From JAOTYV01 sp041557595 (lineage in GTDB: Bacteria; Pseudomonadota; Alphaproteobacteria; UBA8366): 42,929 bases of DNA. Position 1 is the first letter of the stretch. Every line of letters begins with the position of its first letter. The stretch spans positions 1 to 42,929 of the forward strand of contig JBFFGE010000012.1 in assembly GCA_041557595.1 (NCBI GenBank), in the 5' to 3' direction. This document shows positions 31,414 through 39,633 of this stretch, piece after piece. The position numbers were made by a program, and so were the translations under genes. A model generated the notes under the pieces. It ran no database searches and was not told where the DNA came from. It saw nothing but the letters and a program-made list of their open reading frames with translations.

Positions 31414-33627
31414 TTATTCGCCAGCGGCGCGGCGTCGCGCAAGGAAGCGCTCATGGTGGGCGATCGCGGCGACCGCGTTGGCGGTTGCGGGGATTTCGTC
31501 ATAGGTCGGGATGCCGGCGGCCAGGGCGTGCGCGCGATAGCGGATCTTCGCTTCTTCGAGGGCGAGCGTGCCGTCGGCGCGCAGCGCCAGCAGGAAATGC
31601 GCCTTGTCCGGATGGTCGCGTTTCACCCGTTCGGCCACGTCGAGCAGGTCCTTCAAGGGGTCCTCGTCGCCGCGCGCCAGGCTCATCACCACCGCCAGGT
31701 TTACGTGCAGGATCACCACCTGCGGGTCTTCATGGTCGAGGATGACGCGCAGGACGTCTTCGGCGTCCCGTCCTTCGCGCCCGACCAGCACCGGTTGCGG
31801 CAGGTCGACCGGGTTGGTGTAGGCGGATCCGGCATCGAGCCCGAGCGCGGTCAGTTTTTCGATCGTCGCCGGCGCGAAGGGCGCGACGTCGACGCCGTGG
31901 CGCGCGAAGGCGTCGACGCCCAGCACGCTGGTGCCGCCGCCATTGCCGAGCAGCATGGCGCGCGATGTGGGATTGTCCGCACGCGGCGCGATGCATTGCA
32001 GCGCCAGCAGCTTGTCGATGAAATCGTCGAGCGACGCTGCAAGGACGACGCCCGCTTGCTTCGACAGGGCGTCCCAGATCCGATCGTCGCCGGCCAGCGT
32101 TCCGGTGTGCGAAACGGCGGCGTCGCGTCCGCGGGCGCTGCGGCCGCCCTTCATGATCACCACCGGTTTCGCGGGATCGCGATGATGCAGCAAGTCGTAC
32201 ATGCGTCGTCCTTCCGGCGCGCCTTCCAGATACAGGCCGACCACGCGGGTCGCCGGATCGACGAGGTAGAATTCCAGCATGTCGGCCACGCCGATATCGG
32301 CGCAGTTTCCGACCGTCATCACGCCGCTGAATCGCAAGCCCCGGCTGTTGCCGCGCCGGATCGTGTCGATGCCGAGGCCACCGCTCTGCAGGATGATGCC
32401 GACCGATCCTTCGTCGGGAAGCGCGTCGTAGCAGAAGGTCAGCTTGCCGCGCGGCGAGTGGCCGCCGTTGCAGTTGGGGCCGATTACCCGCACGCCGCCC
32501 GTGCGGGCGGCCGCCACCAACTCTTCCTGCAGATCGGGCCGCCCGAATTCGGCGAAGCCGCTGGACGTCACATGGGCGAACCGCAAGCGGCCCTTGGCGC
32601 CGGCCAGCAATTCGGGAACGCGTGCCGCGGGAATAGCGACATAGGCGTAGTCGACCGGTTCCGGCGTCGCCTGCAGGGACGGATAAGCGGGCATACCGTC
32701 GATCTCGGTCGCAGTCGGGTGGATCGGGTACAGCTTTTCGCGGTCGAAACCGTATTGCAGGAACTGATCCATGACCGTGTTCGAGCGGGTTCGCCGCGTC
32801 GCCGACGCGCCGATGACCGCGATGTTGCGCGGCGCGAACAGCGGGCGAAACAACGCGCGAACCTCGTCGGCGGTTTGCCGGAGGCGCGTCTCTTCGGCGG
32901 AAGGGGCCGGGGTGTCGCGCAACACGATGCGGGCATCCACCGCGACGGCGCCGTTTTCGGATACGATCAGCGGATTGATATCCAGCTCCGCGATCTCGGT
33001 CCGATGCCGCCACAGGATCCCGTCCGCCCCGCCGACCCGCAGCATGGCGTCGACGATGGCGTCGCGGGAGGCGACCATGCCGCCGCGCGCGCCGTCGAGC
33101 AGCGGGGCTGCCTGCAATTCGTCCAGCATGTCGGTGGCGTCCGCGCGATCGATCGGGCAGATGCGGAACGCCACATCGGCGAAGATTTCCACGAAGACGC
33201 CGCCGAGGCCGACCATGATGACCGGGCCGAATTGCGGATTGATGACGCCGCCGATGATGACCTCATGGCCGGGCGCGGCCATTTCCTCGACCAGGAACCC
33301 GTCCAGCACGAGTTCGCCGACCGCATCGCGCATCTCGGCGCAGGCGTCGCGCACGTCTTCGGCATCGCGCAGCCCGAGACGCACGGCGCCCGCATCGCTC
33401 TTGTGGACGAGCTGCGCGGACACGCCCTTGACCGCCACGGGAAAGGTAAGGGATGCGCAGGCCTTCTCGATATTGTCCGGCAGGGGAACGAAAACGCCAT
33501 TTGGAACCGCGATGCCGGCCGCCGCCAGAACCGCCTTGCCGTCCGCCTCCGCCAGGGTCGACCGGCCCGCCGCCCGCGCCGCATGTGCGGTGCGCAATAA
33601 AACCGAAGAAGCCGTCTGGTCCGTCAT
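31414..33627 (-). CDS. ADP-forming acyl-CoA synthetase (fused ATP-grasp and CoA-ligase)
   Basis: 737 aa from ATG 33627; a frame open to 33768 has low-complexity extra residues. The order is ATP-grasp first (about 20-230: FPVAVKGVSAQLVHKSDAGAVRLGL, ELDINPLIV), then CoA-binding Rossmann (about 250-400: APRNIAVIGASATRRTRSN), then succinyl-CoA-ligase-like with the phosphohistidine motif AVSHTGTLAGDDRIWDA. This is the beta-alpha order, the reverse of the alpha-beta fusion (Pat/AcdA type). It would activate a carboxylic acid with ATP and CoA. It is divergent from the carboxyltransferase gene, which may act on its product. Confidence 0.92.
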   Translation of the reverse strand: MTDQTASSVLLRTAHAARAAGRSTLAEADGKAVLAAAGIAVPNGVFVPLPDNIEKACASLTFPVAVKGVSAQLVHKSDAGAVRLGLRDAEDVRDACAEMRDAVGELVLDGFLVEEMAAPGHEVIIGGVINPQFGPVIMVGLGGVFVEIFADVAFRICPIDRADATDMLDELQAAPLLDGARGGMVASRDAIVDAMLRVGGADGILWRHRTEIAELDINPLIVSENGAVAVDARIVLRDTPAPSAEETRLRQTADEVRALFRPLFAPRNIAVIGASATRRTRSNTVMDQFLQYGFDREKLYPIHPTATEIDGMPAYPSLQATPEPVDYAYVAIPAARVPELLAGAKGRLRFAHVTSSGFAEFGRPDLQEELVAAARTGGVRVIGPNCNGGHSPRGKLTFCYDALPDEGSVGIILQSGGLGIDTIRRGNSRGLRFSGVMTVGNCADIGVADMLEFYLVDPATRVVGLYLEGAPEGRRMYDLLHHRDPAKPVVIMKGGRSARGRDAAVSHTGTLAGDDRIWDALSKQAGVVLAASLDDFIDKLLALQCIAPRADNPTSRAMLLGNGGGTSVLGVDAFARHGVDVAPFAPATIEKLTALGLDAGSAYTNPVDLPQPVLVGREGRDAEDVLRVILDHEDPQVVILHVNLAVVMSLARGDEDPLKDLLDVAERVKRDHPDKAHFLLALRADGTLALEEAKIRYRAHALAAGIPTYDEIPATANAVAAIAHHERFLARRRAAGE

Positions 33628-33815
33628 CAATTTTCTTCTCGGGCAAGCTGGAGAGTGAGGGGCGGGTCGTCCCGGTCTGCGATTTGGAGAACATACACGC
33701 AGCGTTTCCGCCCTGTCTAACCGGCGGCATCGACAAGCGGCCGCGCGCGCTTCCCGGCGGGTCCGCAATCCGTATGATGAGCGGGACAGTTGGAATTTGA
33801 AAGGAAGCGCGCGAG

Positions 33816-35381
33816 ATGTCGTGGCAACGGGAAGTCGATGAAATCGAACGGCGCCGCAAATGGGCCGATGAAATGGGCGGGACCGAGCGGGTCGCGCGGC
33901 ATCGGGAGCGCGGCTACCGCACCGTGCGCGAGCGGATCGAAGGTGTCGTCGATCCCCGCTCGTTTCGCGAAGTCGGCAAACTCGCGGGCAGCGGGACCTA
34001 TGAAGATGGCGTCGTTTCCGGCGTCAAACCGGCGCCCTATGTCATGGGCCTGGCGAAAATCGACGGCCGGCCGGTGGCGATCGGCGGCGAGGACACCACG
34101 GTCGGTGGCGGCACCTATCAGGGCGGCATGCGACGCAAGGGCGGCCAGGGCGGTTTCGTCGACGATCTGGCGCTCGATTACAGGATACCGCTGATCCGGC
34201 TGATCGAGGGGTTCGGCGGCAGCGCCGGCACGGCGAAAGCCAAAGGGTATTCGATCCTGCCCGGCCACAGCCTGAACCCGAAACAGATCTTCGTCGAATT
34301 GCTGGGCCAGGTGCCGGTTGTCGGCGCCGTCCTCGGCGTCGCCGCCGGCGGTCCGGCGGGGCGCGCGGTGATGTCGCACTTCTCGGTCATGGTGAAGAAC
34401 CGGAGTCAGATCTTCGCCTCCGGCCCGGCGGTGGTCGAGCGCGGACTGGGCGAAAGCGCCACGAAGGAGGAGCTCGGCGGCTACAAGATCGCGGTCGAGC
34501 GCGCGGGCACGGTCCACAATGCGGTGGACAGCGAGGAAGAAGCGTTTGCCACGATCCGCCGGTTTTTGAGCTACATGCCGCAGAACGTCTGGAAGCTGCC
34601 GCCGACGGTCGATTGCGGCGATCCCGTCGATCGCTGCGAAGAAGAATTGCTTGAGATCGTGCCGCGCGACCGGCGCAAGCCCTACGATATGCGGAAACTG
34701 ATTTCGCTTGTGGTCGACCGGGACTCGATGTTCGAAATTCAGCCGAGCTACGGGCGCGCCGCCATCACGGTCCTCGCTCGCCTGAACGGGCGCGTTGTGG
34801 GCATCATCGCCAACAATCCGATGCTGGGCGGCGCGGTCGACTCGAAGGCCGCGCGCAAGCAGACCCATTTTGTCGATCTGTGCGACTGCTTTCACATCCC
34901 GATCATATTCTTCGCCGACGTGCCCGGTTTCGCGATCGGCACCGCCGCGGAATCCGATGCGGTGCTGGTCGAGGGCATGCGCCTGCAATACGCCCAGATG
35001 CAGGCGACGGTGCCGATCACGACGGTGATCATTCGCCGGTGTTTCGGCATGGCCGGCGCGGCCATGACCGATTACAACGGCCTTGACTTCAAGATCGCCT
35101 GGCCGTCGGCGGAGTGGGGATCGCTGCCGGTCGAAGGTGGAGTGGCGGCCGCGTTCCGACGCGAGATCGCCGCTGCGCCCGATCCGGCGGCGCGCACGCG
35201 CGAACTCGAGGACGAAATGCGCCGCTATTCCTCGCCCTTCCTCACCGCCGAGGCGTTCGGCGTCGAGGACATCATCGATCCCCGCGAAACGCGCCCCTAT
35301 CTGTGCCAATTCGTCGATGCGATGCAGGAACGTCTCGAACAGGGCCTCGGCCCGAAAATGAAGTCGGGCGTTCGGCCCTAG
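33816..35381 (+). CDS. Acyl-CoA carboxylase carboxyltransferase subunit
   Basis: 521 aa with AAGGAAG upstream. Carboxyltransferase domains N and C (crotonase-like folds): GYRTVRERIEGVVDPRSFREVG, GRPVAIGGEDTTVGGGTYQGG, then VVGIIANNPMLGGAVDSKAARK, FADVPGFAIGTAAESDAVL and RRCFGMAGAAMTDYNGLD. It transfers carboxyl from biotin to propionyl-, acetyl- or longer acyl-CoA. No biotin carboxylase or biotin carrier gene is in the window, so it must use one encoded elsewhere or act as a decarboxylase-like orphan. It ends in a palindromic repeat. Confidence 0.9.
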   Translation: MSWQREVDEIERRRKWADEMGGTERVARHRERGYRTVRERIEGVVDPRSFREVGKLAGSGTYEDGVVSGVKPAPYVMGLAKIDGRPVAIGGEDTTVGGGTYQGGMRRKGGQGGFVDDLALDYRIPLIRLIEGFGGSAGTAKAKGYSILPGHSLNPKQIFVELLGQVPVVGAVLGVAAGGPAGRAVMSHFSVMVKNRSQIFASGPAVVERGLGESATKEELGGYKIAVERAGTVHNAVDSEEEAFATIRRFLSYMPQNVWKLPPTVDCGDPVDRCEEELLEIVPRDRRKPYDMRKLISLVVDRDSMFEIQPSYGRAAITVLARLNGRVVGIIANNPMLGGAVDSKAARKQTHFVDLCDCFHIPIIFFADVPGFAIGTAAESDAVLVEGMRLQYAQMQATVPITTVIIRRCFGMAGAAMTDYNGLDFKIAWPSAEWGSLPVEGGVAAAFRREIAAAPDPAARTRELEDEMRRYSSPFLTAEAFGVEDIIDPRETRPYLCQFVDAMQERLEQGLGPKMKSGVRP

Positions 35382-35429
35382 AGCCGATCAACCTGCCTTT
35401 AATTGAGTCCGATTAAAGGCAGGTTGATC
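35379..35429. repeat. Palindromic intergenic repeat, copy B
   Basis: Perfect 18-bp arms GATCAACCTGCCTTTAAT (35386-35403) and their complement (35412-35429) with an 8-nt loop, starting at the stop codon (CTAGAGC). Near-identical to the element at 6793-6840. It may also terminate transcription. Confidence 0.75.
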
Positions 35430-35505
35430 GAGCGCTATTGGCTTTCCCGTTCGGCCATTTGCTGGAAGAATGCGGGCACGCCAAAGTCAGACAATGGAGC
35501 CACCC

Positions 35506-36357
35506 GTGACCGAGTTTCAACCGCGCCGCAGCCTGATTTTCGCCCCCGGCAACCAGCCGGAAATGTATCCCAAGGCGCTGACCACCGGCAGCGATATCGT
35601 GTGCATCGATCTGGAGGACGCCATCGCGCCGCAGCACAAGCAGGAGGCGCGGGACAAGACGCTGGCGCTGTTCGCCAATCCGCCGCGGCAGGCCGGCGTG
35701 GAGAGCATCGTCCGGATCAATTGCCTGCGTACGCCGGAAGGCCAGCGCGACGTGCTGGCGATGTTGGAGACCGACGCCCCGCCACCCGCGATCATGCTGA
35801 CCAAGGTGAAGACCGCCGACGAGGTTCGTCTGCTGGACGATCTGCTGAGCGGTAGCCACGAAGGCATCCGCTTTCATGTCATCATCGAGACCAATGACGG
35901 TCTCGATGCCTGCTATGAGATCGCGCGCGCCTGCGACCGCATCGATTCGCTGCTGTTCGGCGGTGTCGACATGGCGGCGGATCTGCGGGTCGAGCCGAGC
36001 TGGACCGGGCTGCTCTATGCGCGTCAGCGCATCGTCCACGCGGCCGCCGGGGCGGAGATCGATGCGATCGACGTGCCTTTCCTGGATTTGAACGATATGG
36101 CGGGGCTCGAGACCGCGGCGCGGGCCTCGGCGGAGATCGGTTTCACCGGCAAGGCGTCGATCCATCCCAAGCAGATCCCGGTGATCAACGGAATTTTCAG
36201 TCCCCAGCCGGAACAGATCGAGCGCGCGCGCCGCATCGTCGAGGCCTTCGCGAAACATGACAGCGGTCTGCTGCTGGTCGATGGCGAGTTGATCGAGAAG
36301 CCGGTGCTGCGGTCGATGCAACGTGTCCTGGCGATCGCCGAGCGCATTGCGTCCTGA
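35506..36357 (+). CDS. HpcH/HpaI-CitE family aldolase/lyase
   Basis: 283 aa from GTG 35506 (GGAG 7 nt upstream); ATG 35494 is possible but has no site. CitE-like: RRSLIFAPGNQPEMYPKAL, SDIVCIDLEDAIAP (metal-binding Glu/Asp), ESIVRINCLRTP, FHVIIETNDGLDACYEIA, DSLLFGGVDMAADL and TGKASIHPKQIPVIN. It would cleave or form a C-C bond on a CoA ester such as malyl- or citramalyl-CoA. Its position after the carboxyltransferase gene fits a pathway on CoA-bound dicarboxylates; this is inference. Confidence 0.9.
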   Translation: MTEFQPRRSLIFAPGNQPEMYPKALTTGSDIVCIDLEDAIAPQHKQEARDKTLALFANPPRQAGVESIVRINCLRTPEGQRDVLAMLETDAPPPAIMLTKVKTADEVRLLDDLLSGSHEGIRFHVIIETNDGLDACYEIARACDRIDSLLFGGVDMAADLRVEPSWTGLLYARQRIVHAAAGAEIDAIDVPFLDLNDMAGLETAARASAEIGFTGKASIHPKQIPVINGIFSPQPEQIERARRIVEAFAKHDSGLLLVDGELIEKPVLRSMQRVLAIAERIAS

Positions 36358-36445
36358 CGACGCAGGCATGGTACTTCCGGCGCGGCGGGCGGGGCCGAAG
36401 GCTTACCCCGAAGCAATTATAAACTCTGCGCGAGCCGTGTCCTTT

Positions 36446-36473
36446 TACCCCTTTGACCTTGATTCCCCGTTTT
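36446..36473 (+). promoter_or_regulatory. ECF-type promoter P5 for the third caspase operon
   Basis: TACCCC (36446-36451, one mismatch to AACCCC), 16 nt, CGTTTT (36468-36473). It is 79 nt before GTG 36553. Same spacing as P1-P4. It links this distant operon to the sigma factor at 12243. Confidence 0.65.
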
Positions 36474-36552
36474 AACTAAGTGGTATGATTGCAGGGCCGA
36501 CCGGTCGGCCGCTGGAATTCGCCGGCTTGGAACGCGGCAAGAGGGTAACGCA

Positions 36553-38316
36553 GTGCCGGAGGCAAGGACGCACAGAACCCCTGCGATCAGGGGATACGGG
36601 GGCGATAGCAGTTTGACGCGCGCGCGGGGGCAGGCGCCAGCGTGTGCGCCTTTGCAGGGATTCAGCCGGCGGGACGCGCTTCGACTCGGTGCGTTGGGGC
36701 TGTTGGGTTGTGTCGCGCCGGGCGGGGCGGCAGCGACGACCGCGGATCGCGGCAAGGGCGCGGCGTTGCGGCGTTCGGCCTTCGTGATCGGCAACAGCGA
36801 GTATCGCAATGTTCCGAAGCTTCCCAATCCGCGCCGCGACGCCGCCGCGATCTCCGCGAAGCTGAAGGATATCGGTTTCGCCGTCACCACGGTGATCGAC
36901 GGCGACAAGGCCGCCCTCGATGCGGCGCTGACACGATTCAGCAAACGCAGCCGGGGCAGCGATATCGCCCTGTTCTTTTTCGCCGGCCATGGCATTCAGA
37001 TAAATGGTGAAAATTACCTGCTGCCCGTCTCGATCAAGGCATCGACGGCCGACGCCGTACTACAGCAGGGGCTCAGCCTGAACGACGTGCGCCGCCGATT
37101 TCGCGCCGCCGCCGCCGGGTTGTCGATCTTCGTGCTCGATTCCTGCCGCGACAACCCATTCGGGTCGCTGGCCACCAAGCGCACCGGCGAGACCGGCGCG
37201 CCCCTGCTGATCGGACAAGGTCTTGCCCAGATGCAGAGCGCGGCTGGCATGCTGATCGCCTACGCCACGCAGCCGGGCCGGCTGGCCTATGACGGCGACG
37301 GCAAGCACAGCCCCTTCACCACGTCGCTGCTGCGTTACATCGGCGAACCGGGGCTGGAAATTCGCCTCATGCTGGGCCGGGTGCGCGAGGATGTGGTGGC
37401 GAAGACCCGGGGTGCGCAGGTTCCATGGGTCGAGGAAGCGGTGCTGGGCGAATTCTATTTTTCCGAGAAACGCGGCGATGCGGTGGCTGCGTTGACCGGC
37501 GGCAAGGCGGATGACGTGACCTTCTGGCGCAGTATCTGGCGCAGCAGCGACCGGCGCGACTACGAGGCTTATCTCGCCCGGTTCCCGGACGGCGCTTTCG
37601 CGGCGTTGGCGGCCAACCGAATCCAGTCGCTTCGAACCGCCGCGCGGCCGGCTGCGGCGCTGTCGCTGCAAGCATCGAGTGCGCTGGACACGGAACAATG
37701 GCGATTGGTTCAGAACTCGTTGTATTGGCTCGGCTATTACAATGGCAAGCTGACGGGGACTGCCGACACCGCCGTCGTCAACGCATTGCAGGCGTTTCAG
37801 ATCGCGGCGCACGAAAAACCGTCCGTGAAGATCGATACGCGGCAAATCCGGCGCCTGCATGACGCGGCGGCGGCGTCGCTCATAGCCCTCGGCGAACGCC
37901 TGTCCGACAGGATCGTTTTCGACCGTACGCGGTTGAGGAGTATCGAGCGTGGCATCGATGAAATCGCCTTGCCCGCTTTCGAAGACCTGAAACGGAGGCT
38001 GGCGGCGTTACCGGATGGGCGCAATATTCTGGCCGAAGCGAAGCAACAGCTCGATGCCATGCGCCGGCAGCGGGATGCAGTCGAGAAATACTTCGACGGC
38101 GCGTCCCGGGACTATCTGACGGTGGTGGCCGCCGCGGGCGCAGGGTACGCGGATCAGGTTCGCCAGGCGCAATTCACCCAGGTTCGGGCAGGCGCTATGA
38201 AGGAGTCGAAGGTGAAATTTCTGGCATCGCGCCGTCGCACTTTTCTGAAACATGCATTGGATTATTCAAGAGAGGGTAGGATCAATGAAAAGCAATGGCT
38301 TGATGAAATTAAGTGA
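36553..38316 (+). CDS. Tat-type caspase-fold (C14) protease
   Basis: 587 aa from GTG 36553 (GAGGG at 36541-36545). A twin-arginine signal lies at 38-62 (SRRDALRLGALGLLG), with a possible lipobox cysteine at 53. The caspase domain is intact: His145 in FFAGHG and Cys197 in LDSCRDNPF, then GQGLAQMQSAAGMLIAYATQPG and VPWVEEAVLGEFYF. A 'FWRSIWRSSDRRDYEAYLARFPDG' unit follows (about 315-350). The rest (about 378-587) has a peptidoglycan-binding-like helix pair (VQNSLYWLGYYNGKLTGTADTAVVNALQAFQ) and helices. A folded-state exported protease is suggested. It overlaps the next gene by 32 nt, so the two are translationally coupled. Confidence 0.88.
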   Translation: MPEARTHRTPAIRGYGGDSSLTRARGQAPACAPLQGFSRRDALRLGALGLLGCVAPGGAAATTADRGKGAALRRSAFVIGNSEYRNVPKLPNPRRDAAAISAKLKDIGFAVTTVIDGDKAALDAALTRFSKRSRGSDIALFFFAGHGIQINGENYLLPVSIKASTADAVLQQGLSLNDVRRRFRAAAAGLSIFVLDSCRDNPFGSLATKRTGETGAPLLIGQGLAQMQSAAGMLIAYATQPGRLAYDGDGKHSPFTTSLLRYIGEPGLEIRLMLGRVREDVVAKTRGAQVPWVEEAVLGEFYFSEKRGDAVAALTGGKADDVTFWRSIWRSSDRRDYEAYLARFPDGAFAALAANRIQSLRTAARPAAALSLQASSALDTEQWRLVQNSLYWLGYYNGKLTGTADTAVVNALQAFQIAAHEKPSVKIDTRQIRRLHDAAAASLIALGERLSDRIVFDRTRLRSIERGIDEIALPAFEDLKRRLAALPDGRNILAEAKQQLDAMRRQRDAVEKYFDGASRDYLTVVAAAGAGYADQVRQAQFTQVRAGAMKESKVKFLASRRRTFLKHALDYSREGRINEKQWLDEIK

Positions 38317-39055
38317 TTTGGTAGCCGGGCGCGAACGGAGTCTTCGCGTTAGCCGCGCGATGCTCTGCCTGTGGGCGGCGGCGATGCTGTCGCTTGGCGC
38401 TTGCGCAAGCCTGCCCCCGCTGCCGCCAAGCAAGGCGCAGCTCAGCATGGAGACGAACAGTGCGGAACTGGCGCAGCCACTGGTTTCCGAGACGGAAGAA
38501 GAGGGCACGTTGTTGGGCGGTCTGCTCGGCGGCGGCATCGCCTTTGGCGCCGGTGGCGGGAACAACCGGAGAGTCAACATGGCGCTGCCGATCGGCATGT
38601 TCGCCGGCAGTGTCGCCGGCCGCTATGTAGCCGCGAAGCAGGCCCAATTCAGCAAAGAGGTCGAGGTGGCCGAAGCGATTACCCGCGATGTCCGGACCAA
38701 GAACGCGCAGGCCGGCCGCTTGATTTCGGCAATGGAGACCGTCGTGGCGGAGCATCGCACCCGGCTCGCCGAAATTCGCGCCGCCAAAGCGAAGGGCCGC
38801 GATAACGCTGCGCTCCTGGAACAACGCGTGGAAGTGGCCGCCCGCGATCTGGAAAAAATGAAAGAGTCGGCCAGCAAGGCGGAGGAGCATCTTGCCCTGT
38901 TCAACGACGCGCGCGGCATCGTTTTGGAAAAGAGCGACTCCAAAGATCTCTCGCAAAAGCCCGTGATGAAATCGATGACGGTGGAAATCCTCACGCTGCG
39001 CAACCGGATCAAGTCGATGCATAAATTGATCGGCGATCTGTCGAACGTGAGCTGA
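38285..39055 (+). CDS. Coiled-coil lipoprotein with glycine zipper
   Basis: 256 aa from ATG 38285 (AGG 5 nt upstream); ATG 38303 is an alternative. The N-terminus is long and positive, then hydrophobic, with lipobox LGAC (Cys about 40). A glycine-rich membrane-prone segment (GTLLGGLLGGGIAFGAGGG, then GMFAGSVAGRYVAA) resembles glycine zippers. The rest (about 110-230) is coiled coil. No family recognised. In an operon with a caspase and a second lipoprotein, an envelope complex anchoring the protease is inferred. Confidence 0.82.
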   Translation: MKSNGLMKLSDLVAGRERSLRVSRAMLCLWAAAMLSLGACASLPPLPPSKAQLSMETNSAELAQPLVSETEEEGTLLGGLLGGGIAFGAGGGNNRRVNMALPIGMFAGSVAGRYVAAKQAQFSKEVEVAEAITRDVRTKNAQAGRLISAMETVVAEHRTRLAEIRAAKAKGRDNAALLEQRVEVAARDLEKMKESASKAEEHLALFNDARGIVLEKSDSKDLSQKPVMKSMTVEILTLRNRIKSMHKLIGDLSNVS

Positions 39056-39065
39056 AGGAAAGGCA

Positions 39066-39584
39066 ATGCCCGGCCTCCGGAGTCGCGGATTTGCCCTGAT
39101 CGGCGCGGCGTTCGCCTCGGTGCTGCTGTCCGGCTGCGAAACCGAGCGCGATCCGCGCGCCGGCGGCTTTATCGATGGCGTGACGAACCTGTCCACGGGC
39201 GGCTATCGCGGCTATGTGAAGGAGCGGCAGGACGATCTTCGAAAGTCGCAGGACGAGGCAAACACGCTGGAAGCGCGCGCCCGCTCGATCACGGCCGAGC
39301 GGAAGGAACTCGAGCGTGAATTGCAGCAGGCCTCCGACGAATTGGCGGGATTGCAGAAGCGGTTGGCGGAGCTGCGGGAAACCCTGGCGGCGAAGCGACA
39401 GATGAGCGCGGCGCAGCGGCGAAATCTCGACGAAGCGGACCGGCGGGCGACCGTGGCGCGGACGCGGGTAGGCGCGCTGCGCGCCGGTGCGCCGCAATCC
39501 GTCGAAGCGCAGCGCAAGAGCATCGCCGACCTCAAATCGCTGATCGGCAGCGTTGGCGCCATGGTGCGGGACCTGTCGCGCTGA
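39066..39584 (+). CDS. Coiled-coil lipoprotein, last gene of the caspase operon
   Basis: 172 aa, starting 10 nt after the previous stop. Signal peptide with lipobox LSGC (Cys about 23). FIDGVTNLSTGGYRGYVKERQDDL is followed by a coiled coil over about 60-150 (SITAERKELERELQQASDELAGLQKRLAELRETL). No known family. Its residual tail could pair with the coiled coil of the upstream lipoprotein. It is convergent with the dehydrogenase gene 36 nt away. Confidence 0.82.
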   Translation: MPGLRSRGFALIGAAFASVLLSGCETERDPRAGGFIDGVTNLSTGGYRGYVKERQDDLRKSQDEANTLEARARSITAERKELERELQQASDELAGLQKRLAELRETLAAKRQMSAAQRRNLDEADRRATVARTRVGALRAGAPQSVEAQRKSIADLKSLIGSVGAMVRDLSR

Positions 39585-39594
39585 GACGCCGCGG

Positions 39595-39633
39595 CTAGTA
39601 GCCGAGCCTAGTAGCCGAGCCTAGTAGCCGAGC
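39595..39633. repeat. 13-bp tandem triplication at a gene's stop codon
   Basis: CTAGTAGCCGAGC occurs three times without interruption (39595, 39608, 39621). Read on the minus strand each copy encodes the end of the dehydrogenase (LGY) followed by TAG. Because 13 is not a multiple of 3, the extra stop codons fall in different frames. Confidence 0.9.

Noticed and set aside
31279..33600. 773-residue open frame antisense to the acyl-CoA synthetase gene
   Set aside because: It lies wholly opposite a gene with clear domain motifs, is rich in Arg/His/Asp as expected from codon-bias mirroring, and has no family features.
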